Origin: Umezawaea tangerina
Lineage (GTDB): Bacteria > Actinomycetota > Actinomycetes > Mycobacteriales > Pseudonocardiaceae
DNA: 64,000 nucleotides
Assembly (NCBI RefSeq): GCF_003002815.1
Contig: NZ_PVTF01000001.1
Span: forward strand, 868,001 to 932,000
Direction of reading: 5' to 3'
This document shows, piece after piece, positions 44,213 through 52,224 of this stretch (position 1 is the stretch's first letter; each line of letters starts with the position of its first letter). The translations under genes were made by a program, and so were the position numbers. A model generated the notes under the pieces. The model made no database searches. It was not told the DNA's origin and saw only the letters and a list, made by a program, of their open reading frames with translations.

Positions 44213-44983
44213 ATGCCCAGTTCGTTGATCATCGTCGGGCTCGTAGTTGCCTGGCTGGTCGTCCTCGTACCGATGGTGGCCCGCCGACGCCAGGAAGTCG
44301 CTCGAACCGCGGACACGGAAGCCCGGACCGGGCGAGCGGGGAGCACGCGCACCAGCATGGAAGAGGAGCACCCCATGCCTGATGCCGACGACACCGAGCT
44401 CGTCGACGAGTTCGAGGCCGACTTCGACGACGAGTACGACGACTACGTCGACGTCGACGACGTCGTGCACCGCCCGTACCGCCCCGGCCGGGGCGGCTTC
44501 GACGCCGAGACCGCCCGCATCGTGGCCCAGGCCAAGTACGCGTTCCGCCGCCGCGTCGTCGCCACCATGCTCGTCGCCGCCGTCCTCACCGGCCTCGCCG
44601 CGGGCATCCTCTACCCGCTGGTCTGGTGGGCCCACGGCGCCGTCGACCTCGCCCTCGTCGGCTACCTCGTCTACCTGCGCCGCCAGGTCCGCATCGAGGA
44701 GGACATCCGCGCCCGCCGCCAGTCCCGCCTCGCCCAGGCCCGCCGCCGCCCCACCCCCCGCCCCCAACCCCAGCCCCAACAACTCGACCAGCCCGAGGCC
44801 CCCACCCCGGCCCCCGAACCCGTCGAACCCCAGGACGAGCACCCCACCCTCGCCCCCCGCCCCCGCCTCCAGCACCGCACCCGCCCCGGCACCGTCGTCG
44901 TCGAGGCCGACGACGAAGATCCCGTGTTCGTCGAGCTGGAAGGCCCCGCCTACCAGCGCTACCGCCGCGCCGCGGGCGAATAG
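44213..44983 (+). CDS. glpR: GlpR/SepX-type membrane division protein
   Basis: A protein of about 256 aa. TM1 is at the start (SLIIVGLVVAWLVVLVPMV), an acidic stretch follows (about 55-85), a TM pair lies near 108-150 (VATMLVAAVLTGLAAGILYP), and a long Pro/Gln-rich cytosolic tail ends the protein. Position and architecture match GlpR of corynebacteria and SepX of Streptomyces, which bind Glp and act at the divisome. ATG 44213 follows AGGGGGAGG; GTG 44204 overlaps that site and is less likely. Confidence 0.85.
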   Translation: MPSSLIIVGLVVAWLVVLVPMVARRRQEVARTADTEARTGRAGSTRTSMEEEHPMPDADDTELVDEFEADFDDEYDDYVDVDDVVHRPYRPGRGGFDAETARIVAQAKYAFRRRVVATMLVAAVLTGLAAGILYPLVWWAHGAVDLALVGYLVYLRRQVRIEEDIRARRQSRLAQARRRPTPRPQPQPQQLDQPEAPTPAPEPVEPQDEHPTLAPRPRLQHRTRPGTVVVEADDEDPVFVELEGPAYQRYRRAAGE

Positions 44984-45040
44984 AGGGGGGTGGCGAAACC
45001 ACCTCCGCGCTACTGATATGCTTCTCCCGCACGACAACGA

Positions 45041-45113
45041 GGGGCTGTAGCGCAGTTGGTAGCGCGTCTCGTTCGCATCGAGAAGGTCCGGGGTTCGATT
45101 CCCCGCAGCTCCA
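45041..45113 (+). tRNA. tRNA-Ala (anticodon CGC)
   Basis: A full 73-nt cloverleaf: acceptor GGGGCTG with CAGCTCC and discriminator A; D arm GCGC/GCGC; anticodon stem TCTCG/CGAGA with loop TTCGCAT (anticodon CGC, codon GCG); T arm CGGGG-TTCGATT-CCCCG. CCA is not encoded. Its 3' end borders the integrated element and is the probable attachment site. Confidence 0.97.
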
Positions 45114-45122
45114 CCCAGGTCA

Positions 45123-45154
45123 AAGGCCCGGACACTCCACAGTGTCCGGGCCTT
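45123..45154 (+). terminator. hairpin terminator after tRNA-Ala
   Basis: AAGGCCCGGACACT pairs perfectly with AGTGTCCGGGCCTT across a CCAC loop, 9 bp after the tRNA. It should end tRNA transcription and shield the inserted element. Confidence 0.85.
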
Positions 45155-45164
45155 CGACGTTCAG

Positions 45165-45290
45165 TACAGCAAAGAAGTACAGCAGCAGCGGGTCAGCGTC
45201 CTGGATGAGGCCTCTCACGGAGCCGTTGAGAGCACCCTTGGCCTCCTTGACGAAGTCACCATGGATCTGCGGTGGCGACGTGGCACAGAT
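45165..45290 (-). pseudogene. decayed integrase 3' end
   Basis: On the minus strand this stretch aligns with the last 30 or so codons of the intact integrase at 47717-48943 and the bases just after it. Shared pieces include GGGTCAGC, TCCTG.T..GAGGC and TTGACGA.G. Translation gives KEAKGALNGSVRGLIQDAD against the integrase KATTDALKRLGESLDQDG. The frame continues into DPLLLYFFAVLN, without the upstream catalytic parts. It is best read as the relic of an earlier or duplicated integrase gene at the tRNA. About 170 bp further to the Nudix gene hold nothing recognisable. Confidence 0.6.
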
Positions 45291-45459
45291 CACTGGGGTA
45301 ACTCTTCGGGTGGGTGACGCGCTTGGCAAGCGGCAGCATGCATCCGTGCGGTGGCACTACATGGTGTAGTGTCACTGGTCCTAATATATCTACAACCTGC
45401 GTGGCGTCAGATATGCGCAAGCACATTTCCTTTGGTGTGCTTTTAATCAGCTTGGCTGG

Positions 45460-45906
45460 CTAAATTCCTGCAGTCTCCATTTTTCGAGCGTGCGGATGTG
45501 TAAAAGCTTGAGTGATCACATCTTGAGTGAATTTATCGACCTCGATGGGCTCATCAGTCAAATGCCGCCATGCTACCCAGCGATAGTCTTGACTCGATGA
45601 GTCAAGTGCTACCCGGCTGTCATTTGCCAGTATCAAGAAATTGACCTGCATACTACGTATTGATTTTCCCTTCATGTTGCTTGAAAACCACGTTGAACCA
45701 GTCATTCCGCTGATTTCGCCTTTTAATCCGGACTCTTCTTCGAGTTCACGAAGAACTGCCTCTTCGAGAGTCTCACCATAATTGACTTTTCCGGCAGGAA
45801 TTCCCCACATTCCAGGTAGAAAAGCTTCCTTAAAACTTCTCTGCAACAATAAAACACTGTCTTTATATGCAACAACGGCGCCAACGACGAGATTATAGGT
45901 TTCCAC
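45460..45906 (-). CDS. Nudix hydrolase
   Basis: A protein of 148 aa. The Nudix box is complete: GKVNYGETLEEAVLRELEEE then SGL (GX5EX7REUXEEXGU). It hydrolyses a nucleoside diphosphate linked to another group; the substrate cannot be told. Base composition is much richer in AT than the chromosome, with unusual codons such as tta and ata, marking foreign origin. GTG 45906 has GAGGAG upstream. The gene is 14 bp downstream of the two-TM protein gene and surely forms an operon with it. Confidence 0.88.
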   Translation of the reverse strand: METYNLVVGAVVAYKDSVLLLQRSFKEAFLPGMWGIPAGKVNYGETLEEAVLRELEEESGLKGEISGMTGSTWFSSNMKGKSIRSMQVNFLILANDSRVALDSSSQDYRWVAWRHLTDEPIEVDKFTQDVITQAFTHPHARKMETAGI

Positions 45907-45920
45907 TTTTTCTCCTCAGG

Positions 45921-46895
45921 CTAACTAGTCTGAATCACTTTCCGGTATGGGTCAATGAAGTTTTGGTACTTTTTGCGTAGCTCACCCAGTCGATTTTCAT
46001 CAATAGTAGTTTTGGATAGTTCGGTTAAAAAGGTGCTAATGACATCATCGGTATCCGAACCGCGGAATCTAATAACGTTATTACCTTCAAAGCGGCGGGC
46101 AAGTTGCATGCGCTCACTTTGGTAAAGAAAAGAACCCTGCTCAAATCGCATTGTTTCTGGAAATGGCTGCGGCTCTGATCCTGGAGCTTGATACCAAGAA
46201 ATGTAAGCAACGTCATCAAAAATTTCAAGACGTGTTACCGCTGTATCTTCACCAAGGACGACCTCAATCGAACACAAATGGCGAATATCAAATAAGGCAA
46301 CCAATGACATGTAAATTTCATCGCGTAGATCGCTCATTGCAACATCAATCGCACTATTCCCAAAAGGATGTTGTTGTCGATCTGCTGCCCGGCGTCGCAC
46401 AATGGATTCTTTGCTAGGATCAATTATTACGATACGCACTAATTGGGGTTTACTGCTCGATTTTTCAATTCGCTCACGAACAAATTTTGCGCTTGCGCCG
46501 CGAAAGCCATAGAAACTGGTGCCCTGTAGGCTTTTTCTCAAATCATGATTAAAGCTTTGTAAGGGTGCATTGGACGACTCGTACACCTTGGAGGGTAAGT
46601 AGAGTGCGCTAGTTGCTTGTAACGATCTCTGCATTTTGTCTGTCAAATGGGAAAATTCAACTTGAATTGAGGTGAGCATGTTTCGCTCTTGTACTTTTGT
46701 GCTGAGAACTGTAAATATAATCGCGAAAATAATGGATGCCAATAAGTTTAAGCCAGCGCTTGACGCGAACACTCGCCAAGTTAGCTTGTCGTCAAATCCG
46801 ATAAGAATTATGGATACCAGCGAAGCTATGCTGCACGCCAAGCCAAAGGCATAGCGTGTCAGCCATTTTCTTGTTGTCGACGCTGCGTCGTTCAA
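45921..46895 (-). CDS. two-TM membrane protein of unknown function, Nudix partner
   Basis: A protein of about 324 aa. TM1 (YAFGLACSIASLVSIILIGF) and TM2 (LNLLASIIFAIIFTVLS) lie within the first 75 residues; the rest is cytosolic, with SLQGTSFYGFRGASAKFVRE and VRIVIIDPSKESIVRRRA, a pattern that hints at an alpha/beta domain, and no catalytic motif I can name. It is AT-rich like its neighbour. TTG 46895 with GAGG 7 nt upstream is the best start; GTG 46958 gives a longer, poorly supported N-terminus. Adjacent Nudix gene suggests a nucleotide-signal system. Confidence 0.7.
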   Translation of the reverse strand: MNDAASTTRKWLTRYAFGLACSIASLVSIILIGFDDKLTWRVFASSAGLNLLASIIFAIIFTVLSTKVQERNMLTSIQVEFSHLTDKMQRSLQATSALYLPSKVYESSNAPLQSFNHDLRKSLQGTSFYGFRGASAKFVRERIEKSSSKPQLVRIVIIDPSKESIVRRRAADRQQHPFGNSAIDVAMSDLRDEIYMSLVALFDIRHLCSIEVVLGEDTAVTRLEIFDDVAYISWYQAPGSEPQPFPETMRFEQGSFLYQSERMQLARRFEGNNVIRFRGSDTDDVISTFLTELSKTTIDENRLGELRKKYQNFIDPYRKVIQTS

Positions 46896-47716
46896 CTTGA
46901 AACCTCGCTTTGTATCACCACTACAGCGCTCAGGCTTACAACTGTGACGTTGTGTCACTGAGCAGGTCTAGGAGGCTGTCGTCTACTTGTCCCTCTTCGT
47001 TACGTGAGTCGGAGTCATGGCAAGCCTACCGAAAGTATGTAACGACACCATGATGCCTCATTACAGTTGATGCGACAGGGGTAACCGGACTAACGCTCCC
47101 GGTACGTATGACCTGATCAGCCCTGTGAACCGATACAGGGAAACGTGAGTCACTGCTTCATGCCCCCCTGCTTCAGGGGGCGGCTTTGAGTAGGAATAAG
47201 GTGAATATTCCTTTTCGGTTGGCATTACATGCTTAGGTAGGAATATGTTGATACTTGACAAATTAGTGACACTGGGTCAACTGGGCGCTCCTTGGCTATT
47301 AGAGTCTTCTAGTCCATCAAGTAATGAGCAGCGCTATCGATCGTTTCAGTCCATGGATCGTTTTACGCCTGCCGAGCCTGGTGATCCGCTAACCATTACA
47401 CTTTCCCTATATTGTGTATGGCTATTTTAGCGGTAGTCTTTCCGGTTAACTTGATGTCGGCTCCGGATTGCAATCGTCGATGACGTTACGTTCCTTTCTC
47501 TCAACTTTCGATGTAGACGTAATCTGTCCTCTTGATTATAATTTATGGCGCTGCAAGTCGCAGTCTGTAGGTTTTGGTTATACCGCGCACGCCGTCAATT
47601 CCGTTATTAGGTAAAATTATCGATCGCAGATTCTGGCAGGACGGACTGTGTATACGTGCATCAGAAAGCCGAATACTTTAGGCGTCCAGACCTCTAGCGT
47701 TAGATACAGCGGCGGG
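46896..47716. other. AT-rich non-coding stretch with a hairpin
   Basis: About 820 bp without a convincing gene; short open frames here lack coding character. A hairpin CCCCCTG-CTT-CAGGGGG lies at 47164-47180. The motif GTAGGAATA occurs twice (around 47191 and 47237), followed by TTGACA (near 47253), which could be a -35 box. The end of the integrase gene is at 47717, and this is where an attachment or regulatory region would be expected. Confidence 0.5.
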
Positions 47717-48943
47717 TCAGCCATCCTGATCGAGGCTTTCGCCCAACCGCTTGAGCGCGTCCGTGGTCGCCTTTGACGAGGCCCGCGTGTAGATCTCCAT
47801 CGTGACCGCAAACTGGGCGTGACGCAGGATCCGCATGATGACCCGCGGGTGCACGTCAAGGTCGACCAGCAGCGTCGCGCAGGACCGCCGCCCATCGTGG
47901 ATGGTGATCCGCCTCACCTCGGATCGGACCAGCCGCCGGTCCCACGAGCGGTTGAAGTTCCGCGGATCGACCGGGTTCCCGAACGCCGTGGTGAACACCA
48001 GGTCGGAAGCCTGCCAAGCAGCCCCCGCCGCCTTCCTGTCCGCCTCCTGCGCCGCCTTCCGCAGCCGGAGCGCCGCCACGACGATCACCGGCAGCGGGAG
48101 CGTGTCATCGGACGCTTCGGTCTTGGTCTCGCGGTGTAGCAGCTCCCCGCCCGCCCGCTGGAGTTGGTGGTTGATCGCGAGCTCCAGGTTGTCGAAATCG
48201 ACCGCGTCCCACGTGAGCCCGAGGATCTCGCCCTTCCGCATTCCGAGCACCACGGCCAGGACGTACCCCGCATACATCGGGTCACGACCGTTGCGCGCCG
48301 ATTCGAGGAATGCCCGAGCCTCATCACTCGTCCACGCTTTGCCCTTCCGCTTCCGAACGACCGGCAAACTCACCAGTTCCGCCACGTTCCGTGTTATCAG
48401 CTCCTCCCTGATCGCGTAGTTCAACGCCGAGCGCAGACAGGCCCGAACATCGCTGATCGTCCGCGCCGAAGGCGATGCGTGGCAGCACGCGCCCAGCGCA
48501 CAGCAACGGCGGGACTTCTTATCGCGCCGAGCGTCCTTGCCCTGCGCACAGCACTGACAGACGGAGGGAATCTTGTTGATCCACTGCTGGACCTCCCGCA
48601 CCTGCAACCGGTCCAGCCTGCGATCACCGATGCCGGGGATGATGTAGAGCCGACAGAACAGCTCGTAATTGACGAACGTCAACGGTGCCCGGTTCGGCTT
48701 GATCACGTCGGTGAGCCAATAGGCCAGGAAGGCATCGAGCCGGGGCACACTGGACGCCACCGGCCCGTTCTTGGCCGCCTGGTGCAGCTTGAGCCACTTG
48801 CCGTGCACCTCCTCCCTGGTCTTGCCGTAGACGTACTTCCGCTTCTTGTCACCGGTCGGCGTCTGCACCCACACGTACGCGGCGAACCCGTTGCGGTGCG
48901 GGTAGATCGACCCCTCACCGTTGGCACGCGACTTGCCCGCCAT
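47717..48943 (-). CDS. int: tyrosine recombinase integrase
   Basis: A protein of 408 aa. The N-terminal SAM-like DNA-binding part is followed by a Cys-rich insert (CQCCAQGKDARRDKKSRRCC) often seen in AICE integrases. Catalytic residues: Arg in VVLGMRKGEILGL, His and Arg in TIHDGRRSCATLL, His in ILRHAQFAVTME, nucleophile Tyr in EIYTRASS. It should insert and excise the element at the tRNA gene. ATG 48943 is one base from the xis stop. Transcription runs toward the tRNA. Confidence 0.95.
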   Translation of the reverse strand: MAGKSRANGEGSIYPHRNGFAAYVWVQTPTGDKKRKYVYGKTREEVHGKWLKLHQAAKNGPVASSVPRLDAFLAYWLTDVIKPNRAPLTFVNYELFCRLYIIPGIGDRRLDRLQVREVQQWINKIPSVCQCCAQGKDARRDKKSRRCCALGACCHASPSARTISDVRACLRSALNYAIREELITRNVAELVSLPVVRKRKGKAWTSDEARAFLESARNGRDPMYAGYVLAVVLGMRKGEILGLTWDAVDFDNLELAINHQLQRAGGELLHRETKTEASDDTLPLPVIVVAALRLRKAAQEADRKAAGAAWQASDLVFTTAFGNPVDPRNFNRSWDRRLVRSEVRRITIHDGRRSCATLLVDLDVHPRVIMRILRHAQFAVTMEIYTRASSKATTDALKRLGESLDQDG

Positions 48944-48944
48944 C

Positions 48945-49139
48945 TCAGGCCGCCTCCGCAGCACGCCGGTTCACGTATTCGTCAACCCACTCCGGAAGGA
49001 CCCGCCGGTTCCGCCCGTCCTTGAGCGAGCGGATCTGACCGGAGGCAACGAGCATCTTGGTCTTGGACAGCCCGAACCCCAGCATCTCCGCAACCTCGGA
49101 AACCGTGTGCCACTTGGCTTGCAGCCGTGTTGTCCTCAT
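48945..49139 (-). CDS. xis: excisionase (Xis-like helix-turn-helix)
   Basis: A protein of 64 aa with a MerR/excisionase-type HTH: HTVSEVAEMLGFGLSKTKML, then IRSLKDGRNRRVLPEWVDEY. It would bend att DNA and favour excision with Int. ATG overlaps the RepSA stop (ATGA), and its stop is one base before int, so rep-xis-int form a coupled unit, as in pSAM2-like elements. Confidence 0.9.
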   Translation of the reverse strand: MRTTRLQAKWHTVSEVAEMLGFGLSKTKMLVASGQIRSLKDGRNRRVLPEWVDEYVNRRAAEAA

Positions 49140-50479
49140 GTCGCTACCTCCCTTTCATACTTGCGGCGTCGTTGTTCGCGGAGTCGTTCGGCGACGGCGG
49201 AGGCCAGTTCGCGTTCGGCGTCGTTGGCGTATCCGGAGCCGGTGTAGGCCCAGTCGTTGACGACCACCACCGAGTCCGCTTCCAGGCCGAGGCGGTCGAG
49301 GGTCTCTTGTGCGCGGAAGACACGGCGTTCACCTCGAATAGCCTGGAAGGAGGTGGAGTAGTGCTTGGACTTGGTCAGGAAGTGCCCGCGGAATCCGAGC
49401 ATGTGCGTCCACCGCTTGAGGTTCAGTTCCTCGTAAAACGGGTGGTCGCCGAGGGTCCAGGCGGTTTGGATCATGGCCCGGTGGTGCTCGGAGACCCGCA
49501 GGTGGTCAATCTCCAGTTGAGAACGGATGGGGCGGTCGGCTGCTTCGGCCTTGCCGGTGCCCTTGGTCGAGTACTTGGCGACGTACCCGGCCAGCTTGTG
49601 TTCACTGATCGCTCCGGAGTTGTCCTCGACCTCGTGCGCAGTGCTTGGACGAATGGGGCGGACGTCGACCTGGTCGCCCCAGGCCAGCGGCAGCACCAGG
49701 CCGTCAGGCCGCGCGGTTTCGAGCAGCACGGAGGCAGCCGCGGACTTGACGCAGTGGTCGAGCAGTTCCGTGGTCGCCCACCGAGGTGTTGAGCTGTGAG
49801 GCCCGTCTGGTCCGTCGACGCGGATGACGGCGTGGAAGTGGACCAGGCCGCGCCGCTGGTACTCGGCGACTTTGGCGTAGGAGACCCGTGCGTGGTCCTT
49901 GAACTCCCGCACGGTGAGCCCCGTCGCGTTGGCCAAGGCGCGGCGTAGGGCGATGGTGAACCGGTGCCAGAGCTTGCCCGCGTGTGCCTGCCACAGGACC
50001 GCGCCGACGTAGTCGTAGGTCTCGGCGTCTAGCGGTCCGCCGACGCGGGGGTCGTCAGGGTGGTGGAAGGCCCCGCAGGCGCAGGGGAGGACTTTGCCGC
50101 TCCGGACGTGGGTGCGCCGGTTGTGGACAGGCCCGAACGACGGGGCGGTGAGCGTCGCGAACACCCGAGGCTTCTCGGACACCGTCAGCGGGACGCCTTT
50201 GGAGCCGCCGGACAGCCCGGCGTGCATGAGGTGGAAGGCGTCGGCGGCGTACCGGTCGGAGCACGTGGGGCAGACGCTCTGACGGCGGTTACCGCACGGG
50301 ATGAAGACTTCCCCGCCGAGGTGCGCCATCACGGAGCCGGTGGTGCTGTCGTGGAGCTGCCAGGCCCCGAAGAGTCGGATGGGGGCCGCGCAGCCGCCGA
50401 TGGCGGTGACCTTGTCGCGCCATTCGCGGTAGTCGGGGGCTTTGAGTCGAGCATGGATACGGTCTTCAAGAGTGAACAT
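49136..50479 (-). CDS. repSA: RepSA-type rolling-circle replication initiator
   Basis: A protein of 447 aa. It contains Cys pairs (FIPCGNRRQSVCPTCSDRYA), the HUH-like VHFHAVIRVDG (two His), YVAKYSTKG (probable nicking Tyr) and a basic C-terminus (LREQRRRKYERE). Initiators of this family replicate the excised circle of AICEs. ATG 50479 follows AAGGAGG; an 11-codon extension is rejected. The origin is probably in or near this gene. Confidence 0.9.
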   Translation of the reverse strand: MFTLEDRIHARLKAPDYREWRDKVTAIGGCAAPIRLFGAWQLHDSTTGSVMAHLGGEVFIPCGNRRQSVCPTCSDRYAADAFHLMHAGLSGGSKGVPLTVSEKPRVFATLTAPSFGPVHNRRTHVRSGKVLPCACGAFHHPDDPRVGGPLDAETYDYVGAVLWQAHAGKLWHRFTIALRRALANATGLTVREFKDHARVSYAKVAEYQRRGLVHFHAVIRVDGPDGPHSSTPRWATTELLDHCVKSAAASVLLETARPDGLVLPLAWGDQVDVRPIRPSTAHEVEDNSGAISEHKLAGYVAKYSTKGTGKAEAADRPIRSQLEIDHLRVSEHHRAMIQTAWTLGDHPFYEELNLKRWTHMLGFRGHFLTKSKHYSTSFQAIRGERRVFRAQETLDRLGLEADSVVVVNDWAYTGSGYANDAERELASAVAERLREQRRRKYEREVAT

Positions 50480-50512
50480 GTGGTGGCCTCCTTTCGTTGG
50501 GATGCAACGCAA

Positions 50513-50544
50513 AGGGGCATGACCGATGCGTTAGTCATGCCCCT
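50513..50544 (-). terminator. hairpin between membrane gene and repSA
   Basis: AGGGGCATGAC and GTCATGCCCCT make a perfect 11-bp stem with a 10-nt loop, 34 bp before the repSA start and 16 bp after the stop of the upstream gene. It may be a terminator, an attenuator of repSA, or part of an origin. Confidence 0.55.
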
Positions 50545-50559
50545 GACAAGTGGGGTGGT

Positions 50560-51357
50560 TCAGGTGGTGGCGAGTTCCCGGACGATGCGCGCGGCGTAGT
50601 CGGGGGCGACCTTGACGGCGTCCTGCACGTCCTGGGCGGTCAGCTCACGGCCGAGCGCGTCGACCTGGTCCCGCTTGACACGCAGGGCCTCGATCATGGG
50701 CGCCGGAAGCCGCAACCGAATCAGGGCACTCACCGCGGACTTGGGTTCCGACACGTCAGGTCGCGGCTGGTCAACGACCTGCGTTGGTACGGCCTTGAGC
50801 GCTTGGTCCCGCGCTGCCGTGCAGCGTTGTTGGATGATCGGCATGACTTCGGCGATGAGGTAGACCACCAGCGGGATGACCACGTGCAGGAACACCATCC
50901 CGTGATTGATCGGCCCCGAAGGTGGTCGGATCGAGGACCACACGTTGGTGACCAGCGTGGCCCCGAGCAGGACCCGTTTGAGCCGGGTGACGGTCTGGTG
51001 GGAAGCGGAGATGCCGCGCGAGATCATCTCCGCCTCCCACCTCAGGAGCGTGATCAAGATGCCGGCCAGGGCCGGTTCCACGAGCCACGCACCCCACCAC
51101 ATCGGGTCAGCGGGACCGAGGTGTCCGGCGAGGAAGTCGTGGACACCGGTGGTGGTGAACCCGAGCCCAGCGGTGAGGAAGGCCCACATGCACCGGGTCA
51201 CCGAGGCCCGGAACCGGTCGACCCGCACGGCGTTGAGTTGCGGGTCCCCGGTCAACTCGTGAAGTTGGTGCGACTCGTCCAGCCGAGCCCGCAGCTTGCG
51301 CACCGACCGTGTTTCGATCGGTTGATTTCCTTTGTGGGACTTGGGTTTGCCGAACAC
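50560..51357 (-). CDS. AICE membrane protein, Spd/DUF2637-like
   Basis: A protein of 265 aa with three or four TM helices in the first 160 residues, including WAFLTAGLGFTTTGVHDFLA, PALAGILITLLRW and VIPLVVYLIAEVMPIIQ, then a cytosolic tail with LTAQDVQDAVKVAPDYAARI. Position between repSA and the translocase is typical of Spd proteins, which help the element spread within the mycelium. GTG 51357. Confidence 0.7.
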   Translation of the reverse strand: MFGKPKSHKGNQPIETRSVRKLRARLDESHQLHELTGDPQLNAVRVDRFRASVTRCMWAFLTAGLGFTTTGVHDFLAGHLGPADPMWWGAWLVEPALAGILITLLRWEAEMISRGISASHQTVTRLKRVLLGATLVTNVWSSIRPPSGPINHGMVFLHVVIPLVVYLIAEVMPIIQQRCTAARDQALKAVPTQVVDQPRPDVSEPKSAVSALIRLRLPAPMIEALRVKRDQVDALGRELTAQDVQDAVKVAPDYAARIVRELATT

Positions 51358-51405
51358 GGGTCACCTCACCTCATGTTCGCTGTGGACAGTCACGGACCGG
51401 AAGCA

Positions 51406-51717
51406 TCAGGCCACGTCCTTGCGCGGGTAGTGCAGGCGTTTGCGATCCGGCCCGGACAGACCCGCCACGGTCCCGGCGGCGTAGTAACGGCGGGACGCCT
51501 GCCCACTGCTTTCCCAGGCGAGCTGGTCCGCACGGCACTCAGCCAGCACCGGGCACCCCAGGCACACGGCCATGACTTCCTCGGCGTGCTGCGGGTCGAA
51601 GAACTCTTCGGTGTCCTGCCCCGCACACGCGGCTTGAGAACGCCAGGCCGGGGGTTGTCCAGAGCGGCCAAAGAGCACGAGCATCAAAGCCCGGTAGCCG
51701 GGGTAGCTGGGGTTCAC
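51406..51717 (-). CDS. WhiB-like iron-sulfur protein
   Basis: A protein of 103 aa. The four Cys that bind a [4Fe-4S] cluster are present: QAACAGQDTEEFFDP, VCLGCPVLAEC (CxxCx5C). The usual GVWGG turn is replaced by AGTVAGLSGPDRKRL, and a basic tail follows. It probably regulates element transcription with sigma factor, or host development. GTG 51717 overlaps the stop of the next gene upstream. Confidence 0.87.
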   Translation of the reverse strand: MNPSYPGYRALMLVLFGRSGQPPAWRSQAACAGQDTEEFFDPQHAEEVMAVCLGCPVLAECRADQLAWESSGQASRRYYAAGTVAGLSGPDRKRLHYPRKDVA

Positions 51718-52193
51718 GCCGCCACCCCCGACGCGACGGAGCGACGGGCCAGCACCGAGCGGCCCAGGCGCACCAGCCGGGCCACTTCCTCGTGCGTCAC
51801 CGACTCGGGCACGCACGGCGCGAGCCGGAACACCCCGGCCAGCACCACCACCGGCCGACCCCGGTCCACCCCGGCATGACCGTCCAGGTCCGTGACGTCG
51901 ACCGAGGCCGCCAAGCTGAACGCGAGCCCGGAGCGGCGACCGGTCGCGGCCACCGACACCGACGTACGCGGTTGGTGAGTCCACACCAGCGACACCCCGT
52001 CCAGGGTGATCGACCACAGCAACAGTGCGGCCAAGCGGTCGGGGGCGGTCCCGCTGGTGAACTCCAGGTGCACCGAGCGGGACCGCGTCGAGATCACCAA
52101 CCGGTCCGGACGCGGTAGTCCTTTGGTCCGCATCAGGGCCCGGACCGTGCGCATGATCCGATCCAGGGACCGTGGGGATTCGTTGGCAGACAT
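51714..52193 (-). CDS. hypothetical AICE protein
   Basis: A protein of 159 aa with no known domain: MSANESPRSLDRIMRTVRAL, a middle LLLWSITLDGVSLVWTHQPR, and a C-terminal helix EEVARLVRLGRSVLARRSV. No TM or signal is seen. It is coupled to the WhiB-like gene (GTGA) and lies 31 bp downstream of the translocase gene; it is probably element-specific. Confidence 0.7.
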   Translation of the reverse strand: MSANESPRSLDRIMRTVRALMRTKGLPRPDRLVISTRSRSVHLEFTSGTAPDRLAALLLWSITLDGVSLVWTHQPRTSVSVAATGRRSGLAFSLAASVDVTDLDGHAGVDRGRPVVVLAGVFRLAPCVPESVTHEEVARLVRLGRSVLARRSVASGVAA

Positions 52194-52224
52194 AGGAAAA
52201 CTCCAGAAGTGAGACGAAGAGCGG

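Noticed and set aside
47061-47430. Short open frames in the AT-rich gap left of the integrase
   Set aside because: No SD, no domain and no coding character; kept as non-coding.
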